DNA of 64,000 bases from Paracoccus nototheniae. GTDB taxonomy: Bacteria > Pseudomonadota > Alphaproteobacteria > Rhodobacterales > Rhodobacteraceae. Shown here in pieces: positions 43,551 to 51,873 of the stretch. Location: the NCBI RefSeq assembly GCF_004335005.1, contig NZ_RQRT01000012.1:1-64000 (forward strand), given 5' to 3'. How positions within the stretch are numbered: the stretch's first letter is position 1; the number at the start of each line of letters is the position of its first letter. Below the pieces are notes generated by a model. The model was not told where the DNA came from and ran no database searches. It saw only the letters and a list, made by a program, of their open reading frames with translations. The position numbers and the translations under genes are program-made.

Positions 43551-44990
43551 CTAAAACTTCCGGAGGGTCAGCACCACGGTATTGATGCGGACGCCTACGC
43601 TGGCGAAGCTCTCAGGCGGCAGATCGCACCACTGGTGGCACCGATAGCCGCGCGGGGAATGCTGTGCTGCCCATGCCCGGAACCGCTCATGCTTAGCGGT
43701 CGATCCGACCTCGGCGGACGCGGGCAGGATCGCGCGCAGCTCGCCGCCCGGCGCAAGGAAGTCCCACGCATGTTTGACGTGATCCATGAAATGGGTGCCT
43801 GAAAACGGCGGGTTCATCAGGATCAGGTCATAGACCGGCGCAGGCGTGACCTTCAGGAAGTTTGCGCAATGAACCTTCAGCGCAGTGTGAGCCATGCCCC
43901 GCAATGCCGCTGCCCGGTCGGGGTGGATTTCGATAGCGTCCACGGTCGCGCCCATCTTCAAGACGGGCCGGACGATGGCGCCAATCCCGGCGCTCGGCTC
44001 CAGAACGCGCATGCCCGCCTTGATCGTCAGATCAGAAAGCAATTCTTCAACCGTCGCCGCAGGCGTCGGGTAGAAGGCAAGATCCTTGGCAACGGCAGTG
44101 CCAGTGCGGAAGTCGGCGGGTTGCTCGTCGGACCCGGCGGCATCGGCCAGCACTTCGCCGTAATAGCTTGCCAGGACCTGATTGACCTTCCGCAGCAGGT
44201 CCGCGTCCTTCACCCACAGGTGCAGGTTGCCGTTCTTGAAGCATCGGGCGGTGAAATACTCGGTCTCGATCTCGGTTTGCCGCGCGCCCCATCCGCCGCG
44301 CCGGGCGGCATTGATTGCGCTTTCCAGATCGCCGTAGCTGCGTTGATCGGACAATTGCGAGAACACCCGCTCCACATCCGCCAAGGTGCGCCGCATCTGT
44401 TCGCCCCTGCCGGAATAGGACCAATGGCCGCTATCATCGAAGACCCATGTGAAGATCATGCGTTTGCCGATCTTGAACGCGTCGTGGCTTTTGAAAGCCG
44501 GGTCCAGTTCGGAAAAGGCGCGGGCCACGCCCCGCATGAAAATCAGGTCGGCATCAAGGGTCAGGCGTTCCAAGGTGGCGCGGATATTCTCAAGCGTCGG
44601 CTCGGGCATGTCATCCGCGCCCATCTGCTTGTCCAGCTGGTCCCGTTCGGTGCGGTCCATGATTTCCTTGAGGCGGCTTTCCTCAACGATCCGCAGCCAG
44701 ATTGCGGCATCGAGGGTGCGCTTGTACCGGGCCAAGGCGGCAACAGGATCGAAGGCGGAAAACAGGGCCGATTTCACGGCCTCGTTGTCGCTGTAGTGCA
44801 GATAGCAGGAATGCCCCGCGGTCGCGCCCTTGGCTGTCTCGGCCGCGTCCAGCGCGCGGCTGTAGCCGTCCGACAGGGTGCCGATGGCATCCTGCATCTG
44901 CGTCAGCGCGGCCTCACGGGCGGCACAAATGCTCATGATGTTCATCGGTGCGACCAGTGCGCCGGCGCTGAATGTGGTGCGGGTGTTCAT
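43551..44990 (-). CDS. DUF4942 / SAM-dependent methyltransferase
   Basis: The 479-residue protein has an N-terminal DUF4942-like helical part (to about residue 280) and a C-terminal class I methyltransferase. The SAM motif is MRVLEPSAGIGAIVRPVLK and the N6-adenine-type catalytic motif is LILMNPPFSGTHFMDHV. It would methylate DNA, perhaps protecting the incoming plasmid. It is the last gene of a four-gene operon with ATGA overlaps, driven from repeat copy B and terminated by a hairpin at 43496. Confidence 0.8.
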   Translation of the reverse strand: MNTRTTFSAGALVAPMNIMSICAAREAALTQMQDAIGTLSDGYSRALDAAETAKGATAGHSCYLHYSDNEAVKSALFSAFDPVAALARYKRTLDAAIWLRIVEESRLKEIMDRTERDQLDKQMGADDMPEPTLENIRATLERLTLDADLIFMRGVARAFSELDPAFKSHDAFKIGKRMIFTWVFDDSGHWSYSGRGEQMRRTLADVERVFSQLSDQRSYGDLESAINAARRGGWGARQTEIETEYFTARCFKNGNLHLWVKDADLLRKVNQVLASYYGEVLADAAGSDEQPADFRTGTAVAKDLAFYPTPAATVEELLSDLTIKAGMRVLEPSAGIGAIVRPVLKMGATVDAIEIHPDRAAALRGMAHTALKVHCANFLKVTPAPVYDLILMNPPFSGTHFMDHVKHAWDFLAPGGELRAILPASAEVGSTAKHERFRAWAAQHSPRGYRCHQWCDLPPESFASVGVRINTVVLTLRKF

Positions 44991-45439
44991 GCTGCTGCCT
45001 CGCTCTCGATGGCTTCAAGGATTTGCTCGCGCAGCTCGGACAGGGGGTGCGCGTCGAAGTCGTCACCGCGAAAATCCTCCGGGTTGTCGTATCCGGGGAT
45101 TTCGTCGTGGATGCGTTCGGCCAGACGGTCGGCAAGATCGGCCAGCGTCCCGGCGACAGTGACAGTCTCAAGGTCGGCATACTCGAACCGGGCTGCCGCG
45201 TTCCGGGACAGGGCGGCGAGGGCAAGGCCCGCGTCGTCAGCCTCGGCGTCATGGACAAGCCGCCAGCCTGCGCCGGTGTCGCCATAGATCGACCAGAAAG
45301 CCCGGCCTGCAGGGCTGCAAACCTCGATGGCTTCCGCATCCGTGCCCTCGCGGATCATCTTGACCGGCGACACGCGGTAGTCGGTGAAGGTGGCGGGGGT
45401 ATCCCCCGCCACAAAACCGTTAAAGGAAAAACCGCTCAT
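44987..45439 (-). CDS. Hypothetical protein of the methyltransferase operon
   Basis: The 150-residue acidic protein begins MSGFSFNGFVAGDTPATFTD and ends LREQILEAIESEAAA. Start and stop each overlap the neighbouring genes as ATGA. No family was recognised; co-translation suggests a shared job with the methyltransferase. Confidence 0.6.
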   Translation of the reverse strand: MSGFSFNGFVAGDTPATFTDYRVSPVKMIREGTDAEAIEVCSPAGRAFWSIYGDTGAGWRLVHDAEADDAGLALAALSRNAAARFEYADLETVTVAGTLADLADRLAERIHDEIPGYDNPEDFRGDDFDAHPLSELREQILEAIESEAAA

Positions 45440-45909
45440 GCCGTTGCCTCCTGCTTTGCCGCAAAGGCATCGAGCATCAGGTAAAGCGTCTCCATCGTGG
45501 GCGGATCGCCATAGACGACCGTGCGCCCGACAAGTTCGGGGTCGGCTTCACACTTGGCCCGAACGGGCAAATCGTGATCCAGATAGGCGTTCACGGTGAA
45601 GCGGAATTTCCCAGTCCCGGCGTCGTAGAAATAGACGTGCCACTTCACGAGCTGGTCGGGGTTCTCGTCGGCTTCCGCAAACAATTCTTCCGCTGCAATC
45701 CGCTGAACCTCCAAGGATCGGGCGCAATCGCGAATGAAACCATTGCTTTTCGGCCCGCCAAAGGCCGCGCCTTCGCGGATGCCAAAGGCATTTCCGGGGC
45801 AACGCTCCCGCACAAGGCGGGCCAGGATTTGGGCACTCCGCGCGCTGCCCGTTGCTGCGACATAGGGGGCGGGGTGAATATCGGTCTGCACGACAGAAAA
45901 ATGGGTCAT
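45436..45909 (-). CDS. Hypothetical protein of the methyltransferase operon
   Basis: The 157-residue protein starts at ATG 45909 with GGGAG upstream; a GTG at 45924 overlapping the previous stop is the alternative. It contains HPAPYVAATGSARSAQILAR, FGGPKSNGFIRDCARSLEVQ and WHVYFYDAGTGKFRFTVNAY. No family was recognised. Confidence 0.6.
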   Translation of the reverse strand: MTHFSVVQTDIHPAPYVAATGSARSAQILARLVRERCPGNAFGIREGAAFGGPKSNGFIRDCARSLEVQRIAAEELFAEADENPDQLVKWHVYFYDAGTGKFRFTVNAYLDHDLPVRAKCEADPELVGRTVVYGDPPTMETLYLMLDAFAAKQEATA

Positions 45910-45920
45910 CTGCGGCTCCC

Positions 45921-46178
45921 TCACTGGCTCAGTGCCGAATAGGTGCCTTCATCCTCATAGCGGATGATGGCATCGCCGGTCTGGGACAGGCCGCCCCAGA
46001 AGGGGCCAAGGAAACCGGCAATCTTGGGCTGGCCCTGCAATTCGGTCCGCAGGCTGGCGCGGGTCTCGATGCCGGTGATTTCGGTGCCCATGTCATCGAC
46101 CCATGCGGCAAGGTCATCTGTCACAACGCGGCTCATGCCGCTGTCGTCGGTCATGGTGATGATTTCAAAAAGTGCCAT
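45921..46178 (-). CDS. Hypothetical acidic protein, first gene after repeat B
   Basis: The 85-residue acidic protein (MALFEIITMTDDSGMSRVVT, PKIAGFLGPFWGGLSQTGDA) starts directly at the left edge of repeat copy B, in the place ardC takes at copy A. Small size and negative charge would suit a DNA-mimic antirestriction role, but there is no recognised homology. Confidence 0.6.
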   Translation of the reverse strand: MALFEIITMTDDSGMSRVVTDDLAAWVDDMGTEITGIETRASLRTELQGQPKIAGFLGPFWGGLSQTGDAIIRYEDEGTYSALSQ

Positions 46179-46272
46179 CTGGCGTTCCTCGTGGTGGTTG
46201 GCGTGGTGCGCTTGCTGCGCCCCTTCCGCACCTCCTTTTTAATATGTATAACAACGCTTTCCTACTTATTTA

Positions 46273-46288
46273 TTGCCGTTTTCGGCAA
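46273..46288. promoter_or_regulatory. TTGCCG-N4-CGGCAA site upstream of the methyltransferase operon
   Basis: The 16-bp site TTGCCG TTTT CGGCAA is identical to that in copies A and C, 95 bases before the start of the 45921-46178 gene. Confidence 0.65.
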
Positions 46289-46799
46289 CTAAATAGCTTG
46301 ACCGAGGCACCCCCTTCGGGCTTCTTTTGATGCCTGAGGGGAGGGAGCGCACAGCCCCGTAAGGGGCCAAAAAGAAACTGTCACCGCAACGCGGTGTCTG
46401 CATTGGTGACGGTCGCGGATCGGCGCCTGGCCTGACTTCTTCGTCAGCCTTCGGGTCGGTCGCGCAAGGACCAGCAGGACGGATCGGTCACAGACGCACA
46501 AGGGGACCGTGGAATACCGTAGGCCCGCAGGGGCAAGGATATGCCGCGAAAGCCCCTTGGGTGGATGGGGACGATCTGTCAGGCGCAGGACGCGACCAGA
46601 CCGAAGGGTTACAGTCAGGCCCGTCCCGTCGCGATAAGGAGCGCCACGCAGGGGGCGTTTGGCTTGTCCAAATCCCCCCGGAGGGGCGATCACCGCGTCT
46701 GTCAGAGGCATTGACCGCGCATCCATCCGGTGCTGCCTTTACTGCCGACCGCTGGTGAAGGAACATCACATGCGATGAGACAGCCCAAGGGGATAAGGA

Positions 46800-47291
46800 A
46801 TGCAAAAGACACGGGTGATGGTGGCTGGTACTGCCATCCTATTAAGCTTCATTGCCACGACGCCGCAGGCTGCGGCTGGCTGGCAGGAGACGGAATGGGG
46901 CATGACACAGGATGAGGTCCAGAATGCCGTCCCGGATGTCACCCCCAACGATGATCGTGGGAAGGATGCGCTCGAACTCCGTGCCGAATTGAGATCCAAC
47001 TATGAATCCTCGGGGATCAACTTCGAGGTTAGCTTCCTGTTTGCGTCCGACCAGAAGCTGATGCGCGTCGACCTGACACCCCTATCGGATGCCGATTGCC
47101 CAAAGCTGGAACGTTTAATCCATGCGGCTTACGGCACCCCAGAAGCGGAAGATAAAATGGAGCTGATTAGCAATACGAAATGGCGGGATGCGGCTAACAG
47201 TAACCTGCTGTCCTTGGTAAGACTCAACCAGGGCATATGCTCGCTAACGTATCAAGCCATGCCTACCGTCGGCGCGACGGGCGGTCTGTGA
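46800..47291 (+). CDS. Exported protein of unknown function
   Basis: The 163-residue protein has a signal peptide (VMVAGTAILLSFIATTPQAA AG) and a mature domain beginning WQETEWGMTQDEVQNAVPDV, a pattern seen in small periplasmic proteins. Two Cys (SDADCPKLER, NQGICSLTY) could bond. AAGGGGATAAGG precedes ATG 46800. It sits inside repeat copy B and points away from oriT, so it looks like a late insertion. Confidence 0.65.
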   Translation: MQKTRVMVAGTAILLSFIATTPQAAAGWQETEWGMTQDEVQNAVPDVTPNDDRGKDALELRAELRSNYESSGINFEVSFLFASDQKLMRVDLTPLSDADCPKLERLIHAAYGTPEAEDKMELISNTKWRDAANSNLLSLVRLNQGICSLTYQAMPTVGATGGL

Positions 47292-47518
47292 GTAACCTGC
47301 CACGGGCCTTCTGCCCGAAGGCGAGGCGTCCTGTGGGCAGGCTGGCCCTTGCGCGAGCGATCGTGACCCGAAGGGCCGAGACTATCGCCCTGAGCCGACT
47401 ATTGCGCCCCCGCGCGGGCTGGCTCGGAGAGACAGGCCGCGCGGGATAAGGCGCAAAGGAGGGGCAGGGGGATAGGCTCGGGGCGCAGGCCGGTGCAGCC
47501 GGCCAAGCCTAGAGCGCG

Positions 47519-47575
47519 GTCCCTCGGGGCGGGCGGCCCAGGGCGATCAGCCCTAGACCGCCCGCCCCGAGGGAC
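47519..47575. repeat. Variable hairpin, copy B (perfect arms)
   Basis: An 18-bp perfect outer stem, GTCCCTCGGGGCGGGCGG with its complement, encloses AGGGC-GATCA-GCCCT. The inner arm sequence differs from copy C, yet pairing is complete. Confidence 0.8.
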
Positions 47576-47647
47576 GCCGCCACGATAGACGCGCTACCGC
47601 CCCCGGCAAACAGCCCCACGCGTGGATTTTTACGGAAAGATAAATTG

Positions 47648-47663
47648 TTGCCGTTATCGGCAA
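47648..47663. promoter_or_regulatory. TTGCCG-N4-CGGCAA site upstream of the XRE gene
   Basis: TTGCCG TTAT CGGCAA lies 49 bases before the regulator start. The 6-bp arms are those of the three repeat copies, the spacer differs, and the surroundings are otherwise unlike. This points to a common regulator that also controls itself. Confidence 0.65.
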
Positions 47664-47711
47664 TCATCCCTACTAGATGATTCAACAACCGTCTTATGTG
47701 GGCTTCGACCA

Positions 47712-47993
47712 ATGACAGAAGAAACACGCGGCAGGAAAGTTGAAGTCTTTTCGCTTGGGCATGAGCATAGTCTTATGGATCGGCTCAAGCATGTCAGGAC
47801 AAGCGCGGATATGTCTCAACGGGACATGGCGGAAACAATTGGTACGCCGTTCCGAACCTATTGCAAGATCGAGTCTGGAGAGCGCGACCTTAAGGCAAGT
47901 GAGCTTGCGATTGTCCTCAAACGCTGTGGAATAGATGCCAACTGGTTTCTGTTCGGGACAGGTCACAAAGAAAAAACAGCGCACGGCGACTAA
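47712..47993 (+). CDS. XRE-family helix-turn-helix regulator
   Basis: The 93-residue protein has an XRE/CI-type domain (LMDRLKHVRTSADMSQRDMA, ETIGTPFRTYCKIESGERDL, KASELAIVLKRCGIDANWFL). The GIDANWFLFGTG ending is common in small phage-like repressors. The start is ATG 47712. The dyad TTGCCG-N4-CGGCAA upstream and its three copies before leftward operons make it the likely repressor of the leading-region genes. A terminator follows. Confidence 0.82.
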   Translation: MTEETRGRKVEVFSLGHEHSLMDRLKHVRTSADMSQRDMAETIGTPFRTYCKIESGERDLKASELAIVLKRCGIDANWFLFGTGHKEKTAHGD

Positions 47994-48010
47994 AGCGAAC
48001 AACGAAAAAA

Positions 48011-48029
48011 GCGGCCCGCAGGGCCGCTA
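48011..48029 (+). terminator. Terminator of the XRE gene
   Basis: AGCGGCCC/GGGCCGCT around GCA, followed by ACTTTCT, 17 bases after the stop. Confidence 0.65.
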
Positions 48030-48138
48030 CTTTCTGACGGGCTAGTGTCACATCCATTTATTGGCCGTGACGTGCGCAGTGGGCACAATGCCGCCCGTCG
48101 CGCGGGCCAGGGTGAAACCCTGACCCGCATGATCTGAC

Positions 48139-48453
48139 CTAGATTTCAAACGACGAAAGATCAGCGCCGTTCTCAACGGCCTCTTTGATCCATTGCGGTT
48201 TGCGTCCTCGACCCGACCACGTTTCGTCTTGATTTTCGGGGTTCCGATACTTTGGCTTTGCTCCAGCACCGCTGCTTTTCGGGCTGACGGGCAAGTCAAA
48301 CAGTTCCTCGATGGTAAAGCCGTATTCCTTCGCCGTTGCCCTGACAGCCTTCTTTGCGTCAGTCTTGCGTGTTTTATCAAGATTGCGCATCGCGTCTTCA
48401 ATCTGCTTTCGCTGTTCTTCCAGTTGGGCATAGCTCATTTCAGTTACGTTCAT
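48139..48453 (-). CDS. H-NS-family nucleoid protein
   Basis: The 104-residue protein has an N-terminal coiled coil (MSYAQLEEQRKQIEDAMRNL) and the H-NS DNA-binding core (YRNPENQDETWSGRGRKPQW), as in HvrA-type alphaproteobacterial proteins. A plasmid-borne H-NS can silence AT-rich or transfer genes and limit fitness cost. GGAGAAG precedes ATG 48453. Confidence 0.9.
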   Translation of the reverse strand: MNVTEMSYAQLEEQRKQIEDAMRNLDKTRKTDAKKAVRATAKEYGFTIEELFDLPVSPKSSGAGAKPKYRNPENQDETWSGRGRKPQWIKEAVENGADLSSFEI

Positions 48454-48523
48454 CAGCTTCTCCGGTTCGGTCGCTAAGGTTGTTCAGTCAATAAGTGGTA
48501 GCTCCAATCTAAAAGAAAAAAAA

Positions 48524-48543
48524 GACCCCGCCGAAGCGGGGTC
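48524..48543 (-). terminator. Terminator of the 48575-48907 gene
   Basis: GACCCCGC/GCGGGGTC with a CGAA loop. On the reverse strand it is followed by a run of eight T. Confidence 0.8.
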
Positions 48544-48574
48544 AGTATTCCTCACCACAAGGAATGGGGGGTGT

Positions 48575-48907
48575 TCAGTCGAACGACGATTGCCGTTCTG
48601 GGAATGGAATGCCTTTGCCGTGTCCGGTTGGCGCGACAATCAGCAGATCATGTACAAGGCGATACCTGGCTCTATCTATCTCGTTGTGCAGCTCGACTAC
48701 TCTAAGGAGGCAGACAAGAAGAAAGCCAAATAGGATCAATACTGCGGCCATCGGCACTGTGGGATTCTGAATGGATAAACCCACGTATCCAATGCTGCCG
48801 ACTACAGATGCTGCAAAACCCGACGCCCATTTGTAAAGAGTGTTTTGCGTCTCCGCCATACGGTCGCGTTCGCACTCATGGGAAAAAAGTCTTTCTTCAA
48901 ATGTCAT
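48575..48907 (-). CDS. Small two-helix membrane protein ending in a T4CP-like Walker A
   Basis: The 110-residue protein has two membrane helices (WASGFAASVVGSIGYVGLSI; VPMAAVLILFGFLLVCLLRV) and then VHDLLIVAPTGHGKGIPFP before stopping. The last part matches the Walker A region of VirD4 at 33.2 kb (CLIVAPTGAGKGVGF), and the DNA is similar over about 35 bases. It may be a truncated coupling-protein copy, or a membrane gene fused to such a fragment. It has its own terminator. Confidence 0.55.
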   Translation of the reverse strand: MTFEERLFSHECERDRMAETQNTLYKWASGFAASVVGSIGYVGLSIQNPTVPMAAVLILFGFLLVCLLRVVELHNEIDRARYRLVHDLLIVAPTGHGKGIPFPERQSSFD

Positions 48908-49092
48908 GGCAAGTCCGCTCCTGTGTCCGGGGATTTGCTAACCCGTATCGTATGCCATTTTCTGCAAAATGGCCGGTTGAACCTAAAAACCAAGCTCGGT
49001 GAATTTGCGATCTTGGGATGATCCTACGCAACCGGCGCGGCATCATCCATCCACTATACCCGGCAAGATAGATGCGATGATAGAGGAAATTC

Positions 49093-49176
49093 ATGACTGA
49101 TATCGCCTTGGTTGAAGTCGGGTTTAGAACGGACAAGCGTTTCGCTAATTTACGTATTTTCTCATTTCCTGTCTGA
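49093..49176 (+). CDS. Possible 27-residue peptide
   Basis: ATG 49093 follows AGGA and the frame reads MTDIALVEVGFRTDKRFANL before ending at 49176, at the foot of a strong terminator. Size makes it uncertain. Confidence 0.25.
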   Translation: MTDIALVEVGFRTDKRFANLRIFSFPV

Positions 49177-49205
49177 AATTAGGGCGGCGCTTGCCGCCCT
49201 AATTT
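49176..49205. terminator. Bidirectional terminator
   Basis: AAATTAGGGCGGC and GCCGCCCTAATTT form a perfect 13-bp stem with T-runs on both strands, just after the ParB-like gene. Confidence 0.85.
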
Positions 49206-49208
49206 GTA

Positions 49209-51083
49209 TCAGAAGCAGTCCGGGGTCCAAGCCTCGATGCGGGCCTTCTTGTCCGCGTCGATCCGCCATGCCTTCTGATACTCGGCATCGCTGAACAGAC
49301 GCTCCATGCACTGCGCTTTCTCGGCCTTCTTCTGCGCCTTGTGCGCCTTGAAGCCGTTCCCCTGCGGGTCACAGCCGGTCAGGTCCAGATGCAGCGCGTC
49401 CAGATAATCGGCGCTGACGCGGCTGAAAAAGTTCTCGGCGGTGGGCGTCCAGACCTTGCGGATACCGGCCCCGGCATCGGCCTCGATCAGTCCGAAGAAC
49501 TCCGCGCTACCTGCGCCATAGGGCAGGGTCCGCACCACGCTCTCGACCAGCACCGCGTTGCGGGCTTTCTTGCCAGCGGCGATGAACGTGCGGAAGGCGG
49601 TCGCCAGATCGTCCACCCGCAATTCCCGGCGGCTCCATGCCTCATGTCCCGCAGGGGCATGGGTCAGACGTTCGGAAAACTCCAACCCCTCGGGCTTGCT
49701 CGGGCAGTTGTTGGGACGTCCGGGCGACAGGTCGAAAACATGGGTGCTGACGCCAGATGCCAGCGACATGCCGAAGGCCAGTAGGTCAAAGATCATTTCC
49801 GGCTTGTCCAGAAGCGCGGTCTGGATCGCGGCCAGCCGCACGGCCTTCATGTCCTCGACCAGCGCGCCGGAATAGGGCGATTTGGGGGCATCCTCGACGC
49901 TGGCCGCGCCGTGGCGCGTTGCGGCGTGGCCGGTCAGAACCTGCGTCTCGATTGCTTCCTCCCGGTCATAGGGGCTGACAAGGGGGTTGGTTACACCAAG
50001 CCGTCCATCGCTCCCCACATAGACGAACACCCCCGCCACGGCGCGCTGTGCATCGGTGTAATCTCCGTCAAGGATTGCGATCAGTTCGGCCAGTTCTGCT
50101 TGGCCTGCCTCGTCCAGAACGTCGCCGTTCGCCAGTTCGGCCAACTCGTCATAACGCTCGGTCTGTTCCTCGGTCAGTTCGCCCTCGACGCGGTAAACCC
50201 GGTCCATCTTCTCGGTGGTGCCGTAGGGGATATAGCTGTCGGTCGAAACATCGGCCCATTTCCAGACCTCCCCGACCTTCGCCGCTTCCTCTTTCAGTTT
50301 TTCGATGAACAGGCGGTCCAGCAGGTCGGCATCGTGCAGCGCGGTCGTTTCGCTGAACAGATCGCGGATCAACCGCCCGCCTGCGGCCTCGTAGGCGTCC
50401 AGCCCGACAAACACGGCGCGGCGGTCGGTGCCGCTGATCGCGTCGGGCTGCAAGGCGCGCTTAATCTGGTGTTCCGACAGGTCGCGGCCCTTCACCTCGG
50501 CCAGAACCTGCAAGGTCAGGGCCTCGTCCTGGGACACGGTAAAGGCTTTTGCCATCCCGTAGCTGATCTGTCCCGCCTTCAAGGCGTCCAGAACGGGGGC
50601 GGGCAGTGCGGCCAGCGCAAGGCGGCGATAAACATGCGCTTCAGTCTTGCCGAAGCTGCGGGCGATGTTGGACACGTCTGCGCCCGCCTCCTTCATCCGG
50701 CCATAGGCACGGATTTCATCGGCGGGGGCCAAGTCCTCGCGGGCGGCGTTCTCGGCGCTGGCCCATGCCCGCGCGGTGGCCTCGTCGGGGGCGATGCGGA
50801 CGGGAACGGATGCCAGTTCAGGGTGGCGCTTGGTGACGGTAGGGTCACGCTCGACTGCGCGGGCGATGGCGCGCAGCCTGCGGCCCCCGGCGACGATGCC
50901 GACGCGGCCATCCGCATCGACGGTGCCGGACAGGTTCTGGATCAGACCGATCATGGCAAGGCTGTCGGCCAGCAGGTCGATCCCTTCCGGGTCCGCATCC
51001 TGACGCGGGTTCAGGCCGGAGACATAGAGTTGGGCCAGCGGGAAATACTGGATCGGGGCGGCGGCGATGATTTCGGTTTTCAT
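49209..51083 (-). CDS. Large ParB-like protein
   Basis: The 624-residue protein has an N-terminal ParB/Srx domain (YFPLAQLYVSGLNPRQ, GIVAGGRRLRAIARAV, ASAENAAREDLAPADEIRAY). A helix-turn-helix follows (VSNIARSFGKTEAHVYRRLA, ALKAGQISYGMAKAFTV), then a long C-terminal part found in similar plasmid proteins. GGRR and ENxxRxDL are the nucleotide-binding motifs of ParB. There is no ParA beside it. ParB-like genes are typical leading-region cargo in F- and I-type plasmids, where they are not partition proteins. Confidence 0.82.
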   Translation of the reverse strand: MKTEIIAAAPIQYFPLAQLYVSGLNPRQDADPEGIDLLADSLAMIGLIQNLSGTVDADGRVGIVAGGRRLRAIARAVERDPTVTKRHPELASVPVRIAPDEATARAWASAENAAREDLAPADEIRAYGRMKEAGADVSNIARSFGKTEAHVYRRLALAALPAPVLDALKAGQISYGMAKAFTVSQDEALTLQVLAEVKGRDLSEHQIKRALQPDAISGTDRRAVFVGLDAYEAAGGRLIRDLFSETTALHDADLLDRLFIEKLKEEAAKVGEVWKWADVSTDSYIPYGTTEKMDRVYRVEGELTEEQTERYDELAELANGDVLDEAGQAELAELIAILDGDYTDAQRAVAGVFVYVGSDGRLGVTNPLVSPYDREEAIETQVLTGHAATRHGAASVEDAPKSPYSGALVEDMKAVRLAAIQTALLDKPEMIFDLLAFGMSLASGVSTHVFDLSPGRPNNCPSKPEGLEFSERLTHAPAGHEAWSRRELRVDDLATAFRTFIAAGKKARNAVLVESVVRTLPYGAGSAEFFGLIEADAGAGIRKVWTPTAENFFSRVSADYLDALHLDLTGCDPQGNGFKAHKAQKKAEKAQCMERLFSDAEYQKAWRIDADKKARIEAWTPDCF

Positions 51084-51162
51084 GGCTGGTATTCCTATGT
51101 GGTGCGATTATTGTTGTTTTGTGCCTTGTCCGGCTGTGAGGGCAGGACAAGGCGAGGGGGGC

Positions 51163-51273
51163 TTAGTTGACCCCGTGCTGGCTCAGGAAGCGGCGTCCAA
51201 TTCCAAAGGTGTCGCCCTTCCTGACAAGCGCCCATGCTTCCGCGAGGCGCTGTTCCAAGATTGCATTGCTCAT
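51163..51273 (-). CDS. 36-residue peptide between DUF3768 and ParB-like genes
   Basis: ATG 51273 follows GGGGGTG; the frame reads MSNAILEQRLAEAWALVRKG and ends FLSQHGVN. It lies in the operon between the DUF3768 and ParB-like genes. It is helical and unassigned. Confidence 0.5.
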   Translation of the reverse strand: MSNAILEQRLAEAWALVRKGDTFGIGRRFLSQHGVN

Positions 51274-51309
51274 GTGTTCACCCCCTTTCCGGTTGAAGCT
51301 GCGGGAAGC

Positions 51310-51342
51310 ATCGGCCTGCTAACGGAGCGAAAGCAGGCCGAT
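51310..51342 (-). terminator. Hairpin after DUF3768 gene
   Basis: ATCGGCCTGCT/AGCAGGCCGAT forms a perfect 11-bp stem 7 bases after the stop. There is no T-run, so it may attenuate or stabilise the message. Confidence 0.5.
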
Positions 51343-51348
51343 CTCTGG

Positions 51349-51762
51349 TCAGTGTTCGGACGGCAGGTAGAGCGTCAGGACACGGCGCGTCTGGTCGGGG
51401 TCACAGGCACAATCGGGCATCGTCGCGCCGAAGGTGTAGGCGGTGTCAAAAAGGTCAATCTTCCAGAAGATCGCCGAGCCATCGGCCTCCACGCGCCCAA
51501 AGGAATGATCCTCCCAAGGGTCGTTTTCTTCGGTGAAGTCGGTGAAGTTGATAACCTTCTCCATCAGCGCGGATTTAGTCGCCACGGGCAGCGCCTCGAA
51601 GCCCGGCGTGACGACAGCGCGGCCTTTCAGATGATGGTCCCGCCACAGGGCTGCGAAGCCCAGGCAGCGCCGAAAGGCATCATTTTGCTCTGCGATCAGC
51701 AGGCGCAGCATGTGGTCGCGGGCCTGTTCGGCGGCGGTGTCGGTCTGGATTGCTTGAGCCAT
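51349..51762 (-). CDS. DUF3768 protein
   Basis: The 137-residue protein has the DUF3768 core (VINFTDFTEENDPWEDHSFG, SAIFWKIDLFDTAYTFG) and ends RRVLTLYLPSEH. It is very common on alphaproteobacterial plasmids, function unknown. The ATG at 51762 has GGAGG 7 bases upstream, in the same leader as ardC, because repeat copy C abuts it. It heads an operon with the 36-residue peptide and the ParB-like gene. Confidence 0.8.
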   Translation of the reverse strand: MAQAIQTDTAAEQARDHMLRLLIAEQNDAFRRCLGFAALWRDHHLKGRAVVTPGFEALPVATKSALMEKVINFTDFTEENDPWEDHSFGRVEADGSAIFWKIDLFDTAYTFGATMPDCACDPDQTRRVLTLYLPSEH

Positions 51763-51857
51763 GTCTGGCCTCCTTGTGGTGGTTAGCGTGGTTCGCTTGC
51801 TGCGCCCCTTCCGCACCTCCTTTTTACTATGTATAACAACGCTTTCCTACTTATTTA

Positions 51858-51873
51858 TTGCCGTTTTCGGCAA
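51858..51873. promoter_or_regulatory. TTGCCG-N4-CGGCAA site upstream of the DUF3768 gene
   Basis: The 16-bp dyad is identical to copies A and B, 96 bases before the DUF3768 start. Confidence 0.65.

Larger units (their letters stand above)
46179..47590. repeat. 1.05-kb structured repeat, copy B (mosaic)
   Basis: The left arm 46179-46697 and right arm about 47310-47590 match copies A and C. The middle part with the GGGCACCCGGTT dyad is replaced by 0.6 kb carrying a secreted-protein gene (46800-47291). The TTGCCG-N4-CGGCAA site and TATACA box are kept. The variable hairpin at the right end has perfect arms. Confidence 0.85.

Noticed and set aside
49209..51083. Plasmid partition ParB
   Set aside because: No ParA neighbour, much longer than partition ParB, and it lies among leading-region genes where ParB-like proteins have other roles.
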